This document shows positions 7,752 through 14,783 of a stretch of DNA of 31,260 nt, in pieces; the first letter of the stretch is position 1; each line of letters opens with the position of its first letter. The notes below the pieces were generated by a model. It did no database searches and had not been told where the DNA came from. It was given only the letters and a program-made list of their open reading frames with translations. The stretch covers positions 1 through 31,260 of the IMG/VR virus record IMGVR_UViG_3300044801_000032. One strand, 5' to 3'. The DNA comes from a virus. The position numbers and the translations under genes are program-made.

Positions 7752-9205
7752 ACCAACGTCACGACAATATCGGCTGCGGCGACGGTAGGCACTTGGTTGA
7801 TGTTGGTCTGCGCCGTGAAGGCATTTGCCACCGCCGAAGCCATTGTCTCGCTTGAAACCGTCTGACTGTTGCTAACCGTATAGGTGCCAGTGCCGCCGGA
7901 CCCTGTTCCAAGGGCTATAATGGTTGTGCCGACCGTGATGCCGCCCGTGGTGTCGAGAATGGTCTGGCCAACAGCAAGGGTACCGGAAGCGACGGCCGAA
8001 ACCGTCAACGTCAGGCCACTGATCAAGCCCGTGAAAACCGCCGCCGCGGCATTCGTCGAACCGATCTCAATGGAGATAATCTCCGCCCAAACGCCCAGGG
8101 CGGCCACAGGCGCGTAAAATCGGCTTGCAAAGATCTTGTCCCCGATACCAGCGCGCGCGCCGCCGTCGCCGCCCGCGAAAGCGTTGACAATAGCATTCTG
8201 GATCAATGTTGCGGCATTGGACGGAACCATGGCACTATTGACGATCGAGACTGAAAAGAGAATCGCGAGCCCCGTTGGAATCTCGAAACTCACAGCGTAG
8301 GCCGGGTATGGCGGATTGTAACCCTTGCTTTGATCCAAGACCGTGACCGTTGTATTGCCATTATAAGCACAGCCCGGCGCTTTTCGAGACCAAATGGCTT
8401 GAGCAACCGCTGTCGAGATTCCGCCGACGACGGCGACATATACGGAGTTCGCGGCCAACGTGACGCCGCCGATTGTCGCCGGGGACGAGCTATCGTTTTC
8501 GGTCACATAGGCGTCAATGACATTCGGAACGCTCAGCACGGCGCCGAGGATCGAAGGAAGCGCGCCAATCGAGTTCTGAGCGACCGAGGCCGCGCGGCGC
8601 GACTCGAAAGCGGCCCGGCTCTCGACGTTCTGCCCAAGCACGCCGGAGATGACAGAGACCGTGTCCCATCCCGCGATATATTGGTAAATCGAAACGGTAT
8701 CCGTGCCAGGGACCGCGATCGGGCCAGGCACAAGATTGGCGAAAGGCAGCGCTATTGTCTCACTGGCTGGGATCGTCCCGGCTTCGGTGCAGCTATAGAT
8801 ATTTCCGGATTGATCTTGAATCAGCGCATTGACCGGGATGGCAACGCCGGTCAATCCGCCGCATTCGATCTGAAGTACGGTTGGCTGAGACGGAATCCGC
8901 GTCAGAAAATAGTATCTCGCGATACCGTCTTGCCATCGCCCCATTGCATAGGCCGGATCGAGCTGCGTTGTCAGGTATTGAAAAAGCTGATCTGCATTGA
9001 GAACGACGGCGGCCGTCGTGGAAACGAGCTGCCCTTGCGGCGTCGCCAGCGTCGAAGGAACCGCGATATTGAGATTGAGGCTATTGCTGAAGGCAGCCTG
9101 ATAATCATCGGCCACGCCTTCAAGGATTGCTGTCGGCGCGGGGATCGTGAACCCCGTGGCACCAAAAACGGGGGCGGGCACATTGGTCGTGACGTCAGTG
9201 GTCAT
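7748..9205 (-). CDS. Baseplate J-like wedge protein with inserted beta module
   Basis: 485 aa, the usual size for Mu gp47/P2 gpJ-like wedge proteins. The N-terminal part has the family pattern ([60 protein letters not shown]). The middle reads [20 protein letters not shown], followed by [18 protein letters not shown] and [13 protein letters not shown]. Near the C-terminus, residues ~402-456, a Gly/Thr-rich module ([15 protein letters not shown] ... [14 protein letters not shown]) interrupts the usual fold; related modules occur in three other virion genes here. The start overlaps the stop of the gp25-like gene by one base (TGATG). Confidence 0.92.
   Translation of the reverse strand: MTTDVTTNVPAPVFGATGFTIPAPTAILEGVADDYQAAFSNSLNLNIAVPSTLATPQGQLVSTTAAVVLNADQLFQYLTTQLDPAYAMGRWQDGIARYYFLTRIPSQPTVLQIECGGLTGVAIPVNALIQDQSGNIYSCTEAGTIPASETIALPFANLVPGPIAVPGTDTVSIYQYIAGWDTVSVISGVLGQNVESRAAFESRRAASVAQNSIGALPSILGAVLSVPNVIDAYVTENDSSSPATIGGVTLAANSVYVAVVGGISTAVAQAIWSRKAPGCAYNGNTTVTVLDQSKGYNPPYPAYAVSFEIPTGLAILFSVSIVNSAMVPSNAATLIQNAIVNAFAGGDGGARAGIGDKIFASRFYAPVAALGVWAEIISIEIGSTNAAAAVFTGLISGLTLTVSAVASGTLAVGQTILDTTGGITVGTTIIALGTGSGGTGTYTVSNSQTVSSETMASAVANAFTAQTNINQVPTVAAADIVVTLV
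7838..8002 (-). repeat. Beta module copy in baseplate J-like protein
   Basis: This stretch encodes residues ~402-456 of the J-like protein: [17 protein letters not shown], a Gly/Thr stretch, then [18 protein letters not shown]. It shares the GTY-[TA]-V-x-x-[SA]-x-QTV-x-S end with the other copies. Confidence 0.7.
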
Positions 9206-9561
9206 CAGAACCCCGCAGCCGCGACAACGGTTTCTGTCTCATCGAAAATCTGCACTTGGCCCGTTACCTGTCTATCGCTAATGCTTGAAATGAAGCATTC
9301 CGCCGACGTCACGCCAGGAACGGATTCCGCTGCCTGGACGAACTTGGTTTTCATCAGTGAGATTGGCGGCGATTTGGCGAGAATTTGCGTCCAATAAGGG
9401 ACGCCAACCGAAGCGTTCCACCAAAGTTCGCCCTGGAAAAGCTTGATCGCGGTCGCGGCATCTTGCGCGAGCTGATAGGGCGCCGTCGCGACCGCGATAT
9501 TGCCGTTGTTGTCAACGAGCAAATCCCAGTTCACCGTGTCCAAAATTAATGTGGTCGCCAC
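9205..9561 (-). CDS. gp25/gpW-like baseplate wedge protein
   Basis: 118 aa, the family's usual length. The sequence has the gp25-like layout: an N-terminal [19 protein letters not shown], the [20 protein letters not shown] segment that contacts the sheath initiator site, then [18 protein letters not shown] with a C-terminal beta pair. In Mu (gp46) and T4 (gp25) this protein nucleates sheath polymerisation on the baseplate. Its place between spike and J-like genes agrees. Confidence 0.92.
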   Translation of the reverse strand: MATTLILDTVNWDLLVDNNGNIAVATAPYQLAQDAATAIKLFQGELWWNASVGVPYWTQILAKSPPISLMKTKFVQAAESVPGVTSAECFISSISDRQVTGQVQIFDETETVVAAAGF

Positions 9562-9590
9562 GGCTTACACCTCGAAATGTGATGGTTGGC

Positions 9591-10250
9591 TTACGTGCCG
9601 GGCGTCGGCACTGGACCGCCGCCGTGCGAATGATTTTGGAGGGTCACGCTATCCGCGCCGCCCTCTCCGGCCGTAATTTCGCCCGTCGCTTGGATTTGGC
9701 CCGCAACTTTGAAGATCGGCGTCGTCAGCGTTGTGACGCCAGCCGCCATGACAAGCGTGTTGCCGTTGAGATCGGTCAGCGTGATCCCGGTATCGGTGAA
9801 TTGCAGGAATTGCGTCGGCGACCCAGAAGCGCCCCAGCAACCGATGTAAAACGAATCCGCGAGATTAAACCGCCGCCGCGAGCCTGGATTGGCCTGAGCA
9901 CCGGTCTTGACGACGGACGACGTGTCGCGCGCGCAGACGTGGATGGTTCCGAGGTCGCCGACTTTCGGATCGTTGATGATCGCGAAATTGCCGCCCTGGA
10001 GCCGCTGGCACGGGATGCCATAGATGACGCCGTGCGGCGTTGCCTTTCCGACCCCGTCGATTTGATTGACGAGCGGTCGAACATCGACGGTTGGGATTGA
10101 GGCCGTTCCGCCGCCGTGGACGGCAACGACCATGACCGGCATCGTGGTATGGAGCTTGCCGAGGGCCTGCTTGGTCGCGAAGGCCGCTGCGTGATAATCA
10201 GAGACGGCGTCCGAAGTGCCGTCCTGCCCATAGAAATCCTGATCGCTCAT
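9591..10250 (-). CDS. Baseplate central spike (gpV/gp138-type)
   Basis: 219 aa. The start is the ATG at 10250 inside an ATGA overlap with the hub gene; the long upstream extension of the frame is antisense-free but overlaps the hub and is rejected. The N-terminal OB-like part (TTMPVMVVAVHGGGTASIPT, GVIYGIPCQRLQGGNFAII, DLGTIHVCARD) resembles the Gp138 N-terminal domain of spike proteins. The C-terminal half is a beta-helix stalk (DTGITLTDLNGNTLVMAAG, TPIFKVAGQIQATGEIT). It ends with NHSHGGG, the His-x-His metal-binding apex motif of membrane-piercing spikes. Confidence 0.9.
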   Translation of the reverse strand: MSDQDFYGQDGTSDAVSDYHAAAFATKQALGKLHTTMPVMVVAVHGGGTASIPTVDVRPLVNQIDGVGKATPHGVIYGIPCQRLQGGNFAIINDPKVGDLGTIHVCARDTSSVVKTGAQANPGSRRRFNLADSFYIGCWGASGSPTQFLQFTDTGITLTDLNGNTLVMAAGVTTLTTPIFKVAGQIQATGEITAGEGGADSVTLQNHSHGGGPVPTPGT

Positions 10251-11146
10251 GGGGGGGGGCCCTGCGGTGTCCCTTGCGGCGCGGCCTTCTTGTAGGCCTG
10301 GATCTCCTGAAACCAGCGACCTTTCGGCATCAGCGAATCGAGTTCGTAATCGAGCTTGATGCCGATCCATGACCCGCAAGCGGCTGGAATGCTGCTTTGA
10401 ATTTGGATCTCTTGGCCAAATTCGAGTGTCGGATTGAATAGGGTTTTCACGACGATATTGGTCGCGTAGAATGACGGATATCCGACCATGCCGGTTTGCG
10501 GCGAGATCATCACGGGGCCGCCGGGCCGGGCGGTGCCTGTTGGCCAGATTGCGAGCTTTCCCTTGCTGACGATATGCTGGATGGCTGCGGCTTCCGCGAT
10601 TTCCATTGCCTGCATGCGGGGAGCGCCGCTCGAATAGTGATTGAGCAATTTGACAAAAACATTGTTGTTTTCAAACGAATATCCCATAGTAGCCGCGAGG
10701 CTTCCCATCATTGTCGCAACGTCGCCAGATCCGGCTACGGAGGTCGAGGGGGCCGGGATAACGCGCTGCAAGCCGTCTGCCGAGGCTGCGATTTGGAAGG
10801 GGACATTCGGCTGTCCTTGCCCGTCCATGAAGCTGGCATAGAGATGGCCGGTGAAGACCGTCGTCATCGCGCCAACCGGGTTGCCATTTCCGTCACCATC
10901 GCCGGCCTGAACCGTGATGGTGTTCCGGCCCCAGCTTTTAAAACTCGGCAGACAGGTCAATTGATTCATCTGAGACGGCGTCATGCCGAAGATCGCGCAT
11001 TGCATGACGCCTGACGACGCGCCGCCCATCTCGGAAATTTTACACGACGCCCGGAGATTCGAGAGCATCAGAGTGTTACCCCCGCCTTCGAACTGCCCGT
11101 TGGCGAGCGTGATCGTGAAGATCAGGAGGCGTTGGGCGAAGGACAT
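10247..11146 (-). CDS. Baseplate hub protein (gp27/gpD-like)
   Basis: 299 aa. Its location between plug and spike genes is diagnostic for the hub that carries the spike trimer. The sequence is beta-rich, with FTITLANGQFEGGGNTLMLS near the start and RASCKISEMGG, CAIFGMTPSQMNQLTCLP, TITVQAGDGDGNGNPVG and TVFTGHLYASFMDGQGQPNV later, the pattern of gp27-like hubs. Near the C-terminus GQEIQIQSSIPAACGSWIG and LDYELDSLMPKGRWFQEIQA are typical hub segments. The last codons run through a G-rich tract (plus strand) into the overlapping start of the spike gene. Confidence 0.85.
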   Translation of the reverse strand: MSFAQRLLIFTITLANGQFEGGGNTLMLSNLRASCKISEMGGASSGVMQCAIFGMTPSQMNQLTCLPSFKSWGRNTITVQAGDGDGNGNPVGAMTTVFTGHLYASFMDGQGQPNVPFQIAASADGLQRVIPAPSTSVAGSGDVATMMGSLAATMGYSFENNNVFVKLLNHYSSGAPRMQAMEIAEAAAIQHIVSKGKLAIWPTGTARPGGPVMISPQTGMVGYPSFYATNIVVKTLFNPTLEFGQEIQIQSSIPAACGSWIGIKLDYELDSLMPKGRWFQEIQAYKKAAPQGTPQGPPP

Positions 11147-11155
11147 GCCTCTAGA

Positions 11156-11470
11156 TCACCCTTCGCCCGCTGGTAAATCCGCCACTTCAAGGTAGGCCAG
11201 ATTGTAGCGCGCGCCGAGGCCCGTATAGACCGGGTCGGTCGTTCCCTGGCTATCGATGAAGCAGAGATCGCCCTGAAATCCAAGATAGGCGTCCCGCACG
11301 ATGCGGTTCAAGTTCTGGCAAATCACGCCGCCGATGATCAAGACGTTGCTGACATAGAGATCGAGGAACAAGCCGTAATTCGTCGTGTAAACGTCGATCT
11401 GCGCGTTCTGGCCGTCGAGATCAACAAGAAGTGTCTGGCTTGGAACGGGCTGGAGCGGAATGATTTGCAC
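11156..11470 (-). CDS. Baseplate plug protein (Pam3 gp18-like)
   Basis: 104 aa. Key segments are MQIIPLQPVPSQTLLVDLDG, QNAQIDVYTTNYGLFLDLYV, IIGGVICQNLNRIV and YLGFQGDLCFIDSQG. These match the small baseplate plug family described in the simple contractile cyanophage Pam3, where it closes the tail channel between tube and hub. It lies 8 nt after the preceding gene and 9 nt before the hub gene. Confidence 0.85.
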   Translation of the reverse strand: MQIIPLQPVPSQTLLVDLDGQNAQIDVYTTNYGLFLDLYVSNVLIIGGVICQNLNRIVRDAYLGFQGDLCFIDSQGTTDPVYTGLGARYNLAYLEVADLPAGEG

Positions 11471-11478
11471 ATCCTCTC

Positions 11479-12096
11479 CTATTGCACGGCCGGGACGGCC
11501 GCAGTCTGCGCCGGCGTCGGGGTTGTCGTCTGGACGGTGCCGTTATTGGTCTGGGAGGCCGCGCCGGGCGCCGCCGTGCTGCTTGTCGTGCCGACGCCGG
11601 ACTGATTAATCTGAATCGCCCAGACATCGACCTGGATCAGCCCGACGCCGTTCGTTGCCGTTCGCTTGTAATCGTAATGCGAGACGCAGACGCTCGAATA
11701 GGTCTCTTCCGGCGTGACGGCATCGTAGACGGTTGTCGTTCCGGCAATCGCCGCGACGGAATCAAGGAGTGCTTGCCGGTCAGACTCGGAGCCACCGGCC
11801 GAAAACCGGAACCGGCAATCGAACGGCAGGGTGACCTTGTTGTAGGATTGGAAGCCGCCTTCCTCAACGGCATAATCCGAGATCGACCATTCCTGCCGGT
11901 ATTCGAAACTAATCACACTATCAGCAACGATGGCCGGCTCGCCATCAAGAAACAGGCCCCATTGCGGCCCGAACTGGCTTGAAAAATAGGACGCGGTATC
12001 GCCGGTTAGAAGCTCGATCCCAAACTCGGCGCCGGCCGCGAAGTTGAGCGCCGGGACACCGGGCACATCAGGGACATTCGCTGGAGGAAGAGCCAT
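11479..12096 (-). CDS. Baseplate/tail protein upstream of the plug
   Basis: 205 aa. It starts one base inside the stop of the tape measure gene (TGATG). The body is beta-rich: AAGAEFGIELLTGDTASYFS, WGLFLDGEPAIVADSVISFE, VEEGGFQSYNKVTLPFDCRF. The C-terminal 35 residues are a Thr/Ala/Pro/Gln-rich, probably disordered tail. Position between tape measure and plug suggests an initiator or hub-associated baseplate protein, like the protein at this place in other simple myophages. I cannot name a catalytic activity, and the exact role is inference. Confidence 0.75.
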   Translation of the reverse strand: MALPPANVPDVPGVPALNFAAGAEFGIELLTGDTASYFSSQFGPQWGLFLDGEPAIVADSVISFEYRQEWSISDYAVEEGGFQSYNKVTLPFDCRFRFSAGGSESDRQALLDSVAAIAGTTTVYDAVTPEETYSSVCVSHYDYKRTATNGVGLIQVDVWAIQINQSGVGTTSSTAAPGAASQTNNGTVQTTTPTPAQTAAVPAVQ

Positions 12097-13682
12097 CAGG
12101 TCGGGCCGTAGTTCGCTTGTGCCGTCCAGCCCATGTTTTTAAGGGCTGGAGACAGGCTTCCGGCAACGCCATTGGCGTCGGTCGCCTGCGTCTGAACGTT
12201 GATCGATCCGATATGCATTTCGGACGTCGAGGACCGGTTGTCGTTCGAGAGCGTCGATCCCGCGATTGCACTGCGGGCGGCGAGGCTCGTCTTGGCGAAG
12301 TCGTTGATCCAAAAAGCAGACCGGTCACCTTGAGGAGAGGCAGTAACGGGCGGAGGCGCGGGGGTTGGCATCGGCTTATAGCCAGCGTCTCCCCATTGAG
12401 GATCAGCGTCGCGGGGGCCACGATAGCCCATCCACTGACCGTTCGTTCCGTTGTGAGCTTTGATATAATTTGCCACCCACCGGGCTTGAGCGGGGATGGT
12501 GCGAGGATCGCTGACGTCCAGTCCCGTATCCTTCTCAAATTCGACGCCTAATCCATTTCTGCGATTAAGCTGAAACGGACCCCATGAGGATTCAACATCG
12601 TCGTCTTTCACGTCATATTTGCTGCCGTGCCCCGACTCGCCCGCTCGGATGCCTTCCATGATGCGGGGGTCTATCCCGGCGTTTTTCGATACATTGTCGA
12701 TGAGCTTCGTCAGACTGCCGGCATCGCTTGCCGCGCCAGGCTCTTTAGCCGTGTCTGGCTCGTCATCGGCATCGTCCATGCCGAAATATTTTTTGAGCGA
12801 TCGCACCCACGCCGGACGGCGGCTGTAAATACGCTTCTGGCTCTGATCATCCTCCGCTTTGTTCGCGGCAGTCGGGTTGAGGATATGCTCGATCCCCGTC
12901 GTGATCCCGGTCATAAGGGGTGCAAAATAATCGAAAATGTAGCGGCCGAGGCTATGAAGTTCCTGGGAAACTTTGGTCCAAGCAGTCTGAAGATCTTGAA
13001 CCGCTTTAACATCGGCTTCGCTTGGTGCAAACTTTTCATTGCCAGCAACGATACCCCGCAGAGCGCCGCCATATTTGATCATTAGATTGACGGTTGATTC
13101 GTCGAGGAACTGGCGGCCTAAGAAGCTCGCCGCGGCGGGCCCCTGTGTCTTCGCGATGTTCTGCAACCCCTCCGATATTTCGAAAAACTGCTCAGAGGTC
13201 TTTTGGTTGATATCGAATGCGTGCCCCGATGCTGTGATGACCTGAGCATAAGCATTCGGCAATTGTCCCATGCCGTGTTTTGCGGCCTGGATTTTGTCGC
13301 TTAGGGTTTGGAATGAAACTTCCGTGGCATCCGCTGATCCACCCAATTGTTCAGCGGCCAACCCAAAAGCGCCGACCACTTTGGGTGACTCTCCGAGATT
13401 CTTGGAGAGTCGGCCTAAGGCCGCGTCGCTCTTGATAAGATCATCGGCAAATTCTTTGACCCCTCGCGCGCCGAGCAAAATACCGAAAAGACTAAGCGCC
13501 TTAACCCCCACATCCTGAAGAGCTTCCGCGTTCTTTTTGGCCTGTTCGGCCATATCCTTTTGGTCTTGGGTCAGTTTCTTCTTGGTCTTGGATGATGTCT
13601 CCTCGGCCGTCTTGCTGTTCTTTACGAACTGCGACGGGTCGAGGCCCAGCGTCACGACCAGGGAATCGATAATCGTCGCCAA
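12096..13682 (-). CDS. Tape measure protein with lytic transglycosylase-like domain
   Basis: 528 aa, short for a tape measure, which predicts a short tail. The start is the TTG at 13682 with AAGGA about 10 nt upstream. Residues 1-60 are a charged coiled-coil-like head, followed by hydrophobic helices (VGVKALSLFGILLGARGV at 58-75). Residues ~325-440 look like a goose-lysozyme/SLT-type muramidase: IDNVSKNAGIDPRIMEGIR, the candidate catalytic Glu349 in RAGESGHGSKYD and SSWGPFQLNRRNG. The final ~100 residues are Pro/Ser-rich, then a conserved-looking end. The enzyme part would open peptidoglycan during DNA entry. Its place after the chaperone genes fits a tape measure. Confidence 0.88.
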   Translation of the reverse strand: MATIIDSLVVTLGLDPSQFVKNSKTAEETSSKTKKKLTQDQKDMAEQAKKNAEALQDVGVKALSLFGILLGARGVKEFADDLIKSDAALGRLSKNLGESPKVVGAFGLAAEQLGGSADATEVSFQTLSDKIQAAKHGMGQLPNAYAQVITASGHAFDINQKTSEQFFEISEGLQNIAKTQGPAAASFLGRQFLDESTVNLMIKYGGALRGIVAGNEKFAPSEADVKAVQDLQTAWTKVSQELHSLGRYIFDYFAPLMTGITTGIEHILNPTAANKAEDDQSQKRIYSRRPAWVRSLKKYFGMDDADDEPDTAKEPGAASDAGSLTKLIDNVSKNAGIDPRIMEGIRAGESGHGSKYDVKDDDVESSWGPFQLNRRNGLGVEFEKDTGLDVSDPRTIPAQARWVANYIKAHNGTNGQWMGYRGPRDADPQWGDAGYKPMPTPAPPPVTASPQGDRSAFWINDFAKTSLAARSAIAGSTLSNDNRSSTSEMHIGSINVQTQATDANGVAGSLSPALKNMGWTAQANYGPT

Positions 13683-13686
13683 GACA

Positions 13687-14312
13687 TCAATCCTTCTTAT
13701 TCATCGCCTTAGACATCGCCCGGCGATTATGGGCGTGAATGACTTCGACCTCTAAAATATCATAGACGTCTTGCAAGCTTAGGATGGTTTGAAGTTCTAC
13801 GGCCGATGCCTTACCAGACGCGAGGGCTTGGCTGATCGTTCGCGGGACGTTGGGGCAGTCTTTGAGGTCGGCGCCGCCGTCGTCTCCGCTGTCGATTTCG
13901 ATCCGGCGGCGGCTTTGGAAAAATCCATGTGTAAATTTAAGACCTCCTTGCGCAGAATGATACGGGTCTTGACTTCTTCGATATCGTCGCCGGTTCCATC
14001 GTCAACGAGTGCCCGCGTGAACGCCACCGATGGATTCGGGCGGATCTGGATGCACCGGAACATCTCGCGCATCAGGGGCTGGATATCGGCGTAATTGACG
14101 GCTGGAAGTGATTGGATGCCGAGGAAGGCGATCCCGGCAAAACCTGACGAAAGGACATCCTCTGAGATCTGGGCGCCGCCCTTCGCCATCGCGATAAGGG
14201 CTCGCGTCGCCCATTCCTCGGCCTGCCAGGACGGCATTTCCGTGATCACGAAGACCTTGCCACCATCCCGGCCGCCATCAGCGCCGATCATGACGTCTTT
14301 TGTTTTTCTCAC
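13687..14312 (-). CDS. Tail assembly chaperone G-T fusion by probable -1 frameshift
   Basis: A -1 shift at the T-run 13919-13923, after codon 131 of G, gives a 208-aa product ending at the TGA 13687-13689. The shifted frame reads GDDGGADLKDCPNVPRTISQ, then ALASGKASAVELQTILSLQD, then VYDILEVEVIHAHNRRAM. The last segment is the typical T-domain pattern of short phage tail chaperones (L-x-D-x-Y-D-[IL]-L-E ... HNRR). I found no ATG, GTG or TTG in this frame between the region upstream of the slip site and the conserved part, so independent translation is unlikely. In lambda and many other tailed phages the tape measure needs both G and G-T. The exact slip site is inference. Confidence 0.7.
13797..14312 (-). 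CDS. Tail assembly chaperone, G product
   Basis: 171 aa. The start is the GTG at 14312 with GGAG upstream. The body matches the tail-chaperone G type found between tail tube and tape measure: GGKVFVITEMPSWQAEEWAT, RALIAMAKGGAQISEDVL, FAGIAFLGIQSLPAVNYADI and PLMREMFRCIQIRPNPS, ending with IILRKEVLNLHMDFS. After residue 131 the frame continues as a low-complexity Ala/Thr/Ser tail to a TAG at 13797. The chaperone coats the tape measure before tube assembly. The low-complexity end and the slippery run at 13917-13923 suggest this is the unshifted product of a G/G-T pair. Confidence 0.85.
   Translation of the reverse strand: MRKTKDVMIGADGGRDGGKVFVITEMPSWQAEEWATRALIAMAKGGAQISEDVLSSGFAGIAFLGIQSLPAVNYADIQPLMREMFRCIQIRPNPSVAFTRALVDDGTGDDIEEVKTRIILRKEVLNLHMDFSKAAAGSKSTAETTAAPTSKTAPTSRERSAKPSRLVRHRP
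13917..13923 (-). other. Candidate -1 ribosomal slippage site
   Basis: The minus strand reads T-TTT-TCC in the zero frame (GAT TTT TCC AAA). A P-site Phe tRNA on TTT can re-pair with TTT one base back. It is not a perfect X-XXY-YYZ heptamer, so the site is suggested, not proven. A change of frame somewhere in this area is needed to reach the T domain. Confidence 0.5.
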
Positions 14313-14315
14313 GCC

Positions 14316-14750
14316 TTATGCTCCGGTTGGGGCATAGGAGAAGGCCTCCCAGCCAATGGTATATTTCACCGGCTTCAAGGTCTTGCCCGCCCCAGCCATC
14401 GCGGGACCATTTTTCAGGAATCCTTTAGGAAGAGTATAGATCAGTTTCAGGTCGGGCATAGTAATTGTCGCGTTGGCGGAGACCTTCGTTTGATTCTGCT
14501 TTTCGTAGGCCCACCATTGCGCAAAGACGCTGATCGATTTCGAATCCGCCTGGAGGGTGATCGTTTGCATTGTTGGCGTATTGACGAAACCAGCCGATAG
14601 AATGCCGTCAGCGCCCATCAGAAGCTCACCAATATCCTGATTTTCCGTATCGAAAAGCTCGTCCGCCGCGAAGCCCTGGAGCTTTTGCGGTGACGAAAAG
14701 ATTCCGGGGATGGTCAATGAAAAATTGGCATTGACGCTTGTAATGGACAT
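14316..14750 (-). CDS. Tail tube protein
   Basis: 144 aa. The start is the ATG at 14750 (MSITSVNANFSLTIPG) with AGGA upstream. A TTG six codons earlier is less likely. The protein is beta-rich: FSSPQKLQGFAADELFDTEN, LLMGADGILSAGFVNTPTMQ, TITLQADSKSISVFAQWWAY and MPDLKLIYTLPKGFLKNGPA. The pattern, length and position directly after the sheath gene identify the major tube subunit of a contractile tail. It ends 3 nt before the chaperone start. Confidence 0.88.
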   Translation of the reverse strand: MSITSVNANFSLTIPGIFSSPQKLQGFAADELFDTENQDIGELLMGADGILSAGFVNTPTMQTITLQADSKSISVFAQWWAYEKQNQTKVSANATITMPDLKLIYTLPKGFLKNGPAMAGAGKTLKPVKYTIGWEAFSYAPTGA

Positions 14751-14783
14751 GAGAATTGGTCCTTTCAATCAGCGCTGGGCGCC

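Noticed and set aside
8330-9397. 355-aa plus-strand open frame
   Set aside because: It is antisense to the well-supported baseplate J and gp25-like genes, is Arg-rich without domain motifs, and is explained by GC-rich codon bias.
10251-10259. G-run at the hub/spike gene junction as a possible frameshift site
   Set aside because: The hub gene ends and the spike gene starts normally through an ATGA overlap; no frame change is needed to explain either product.
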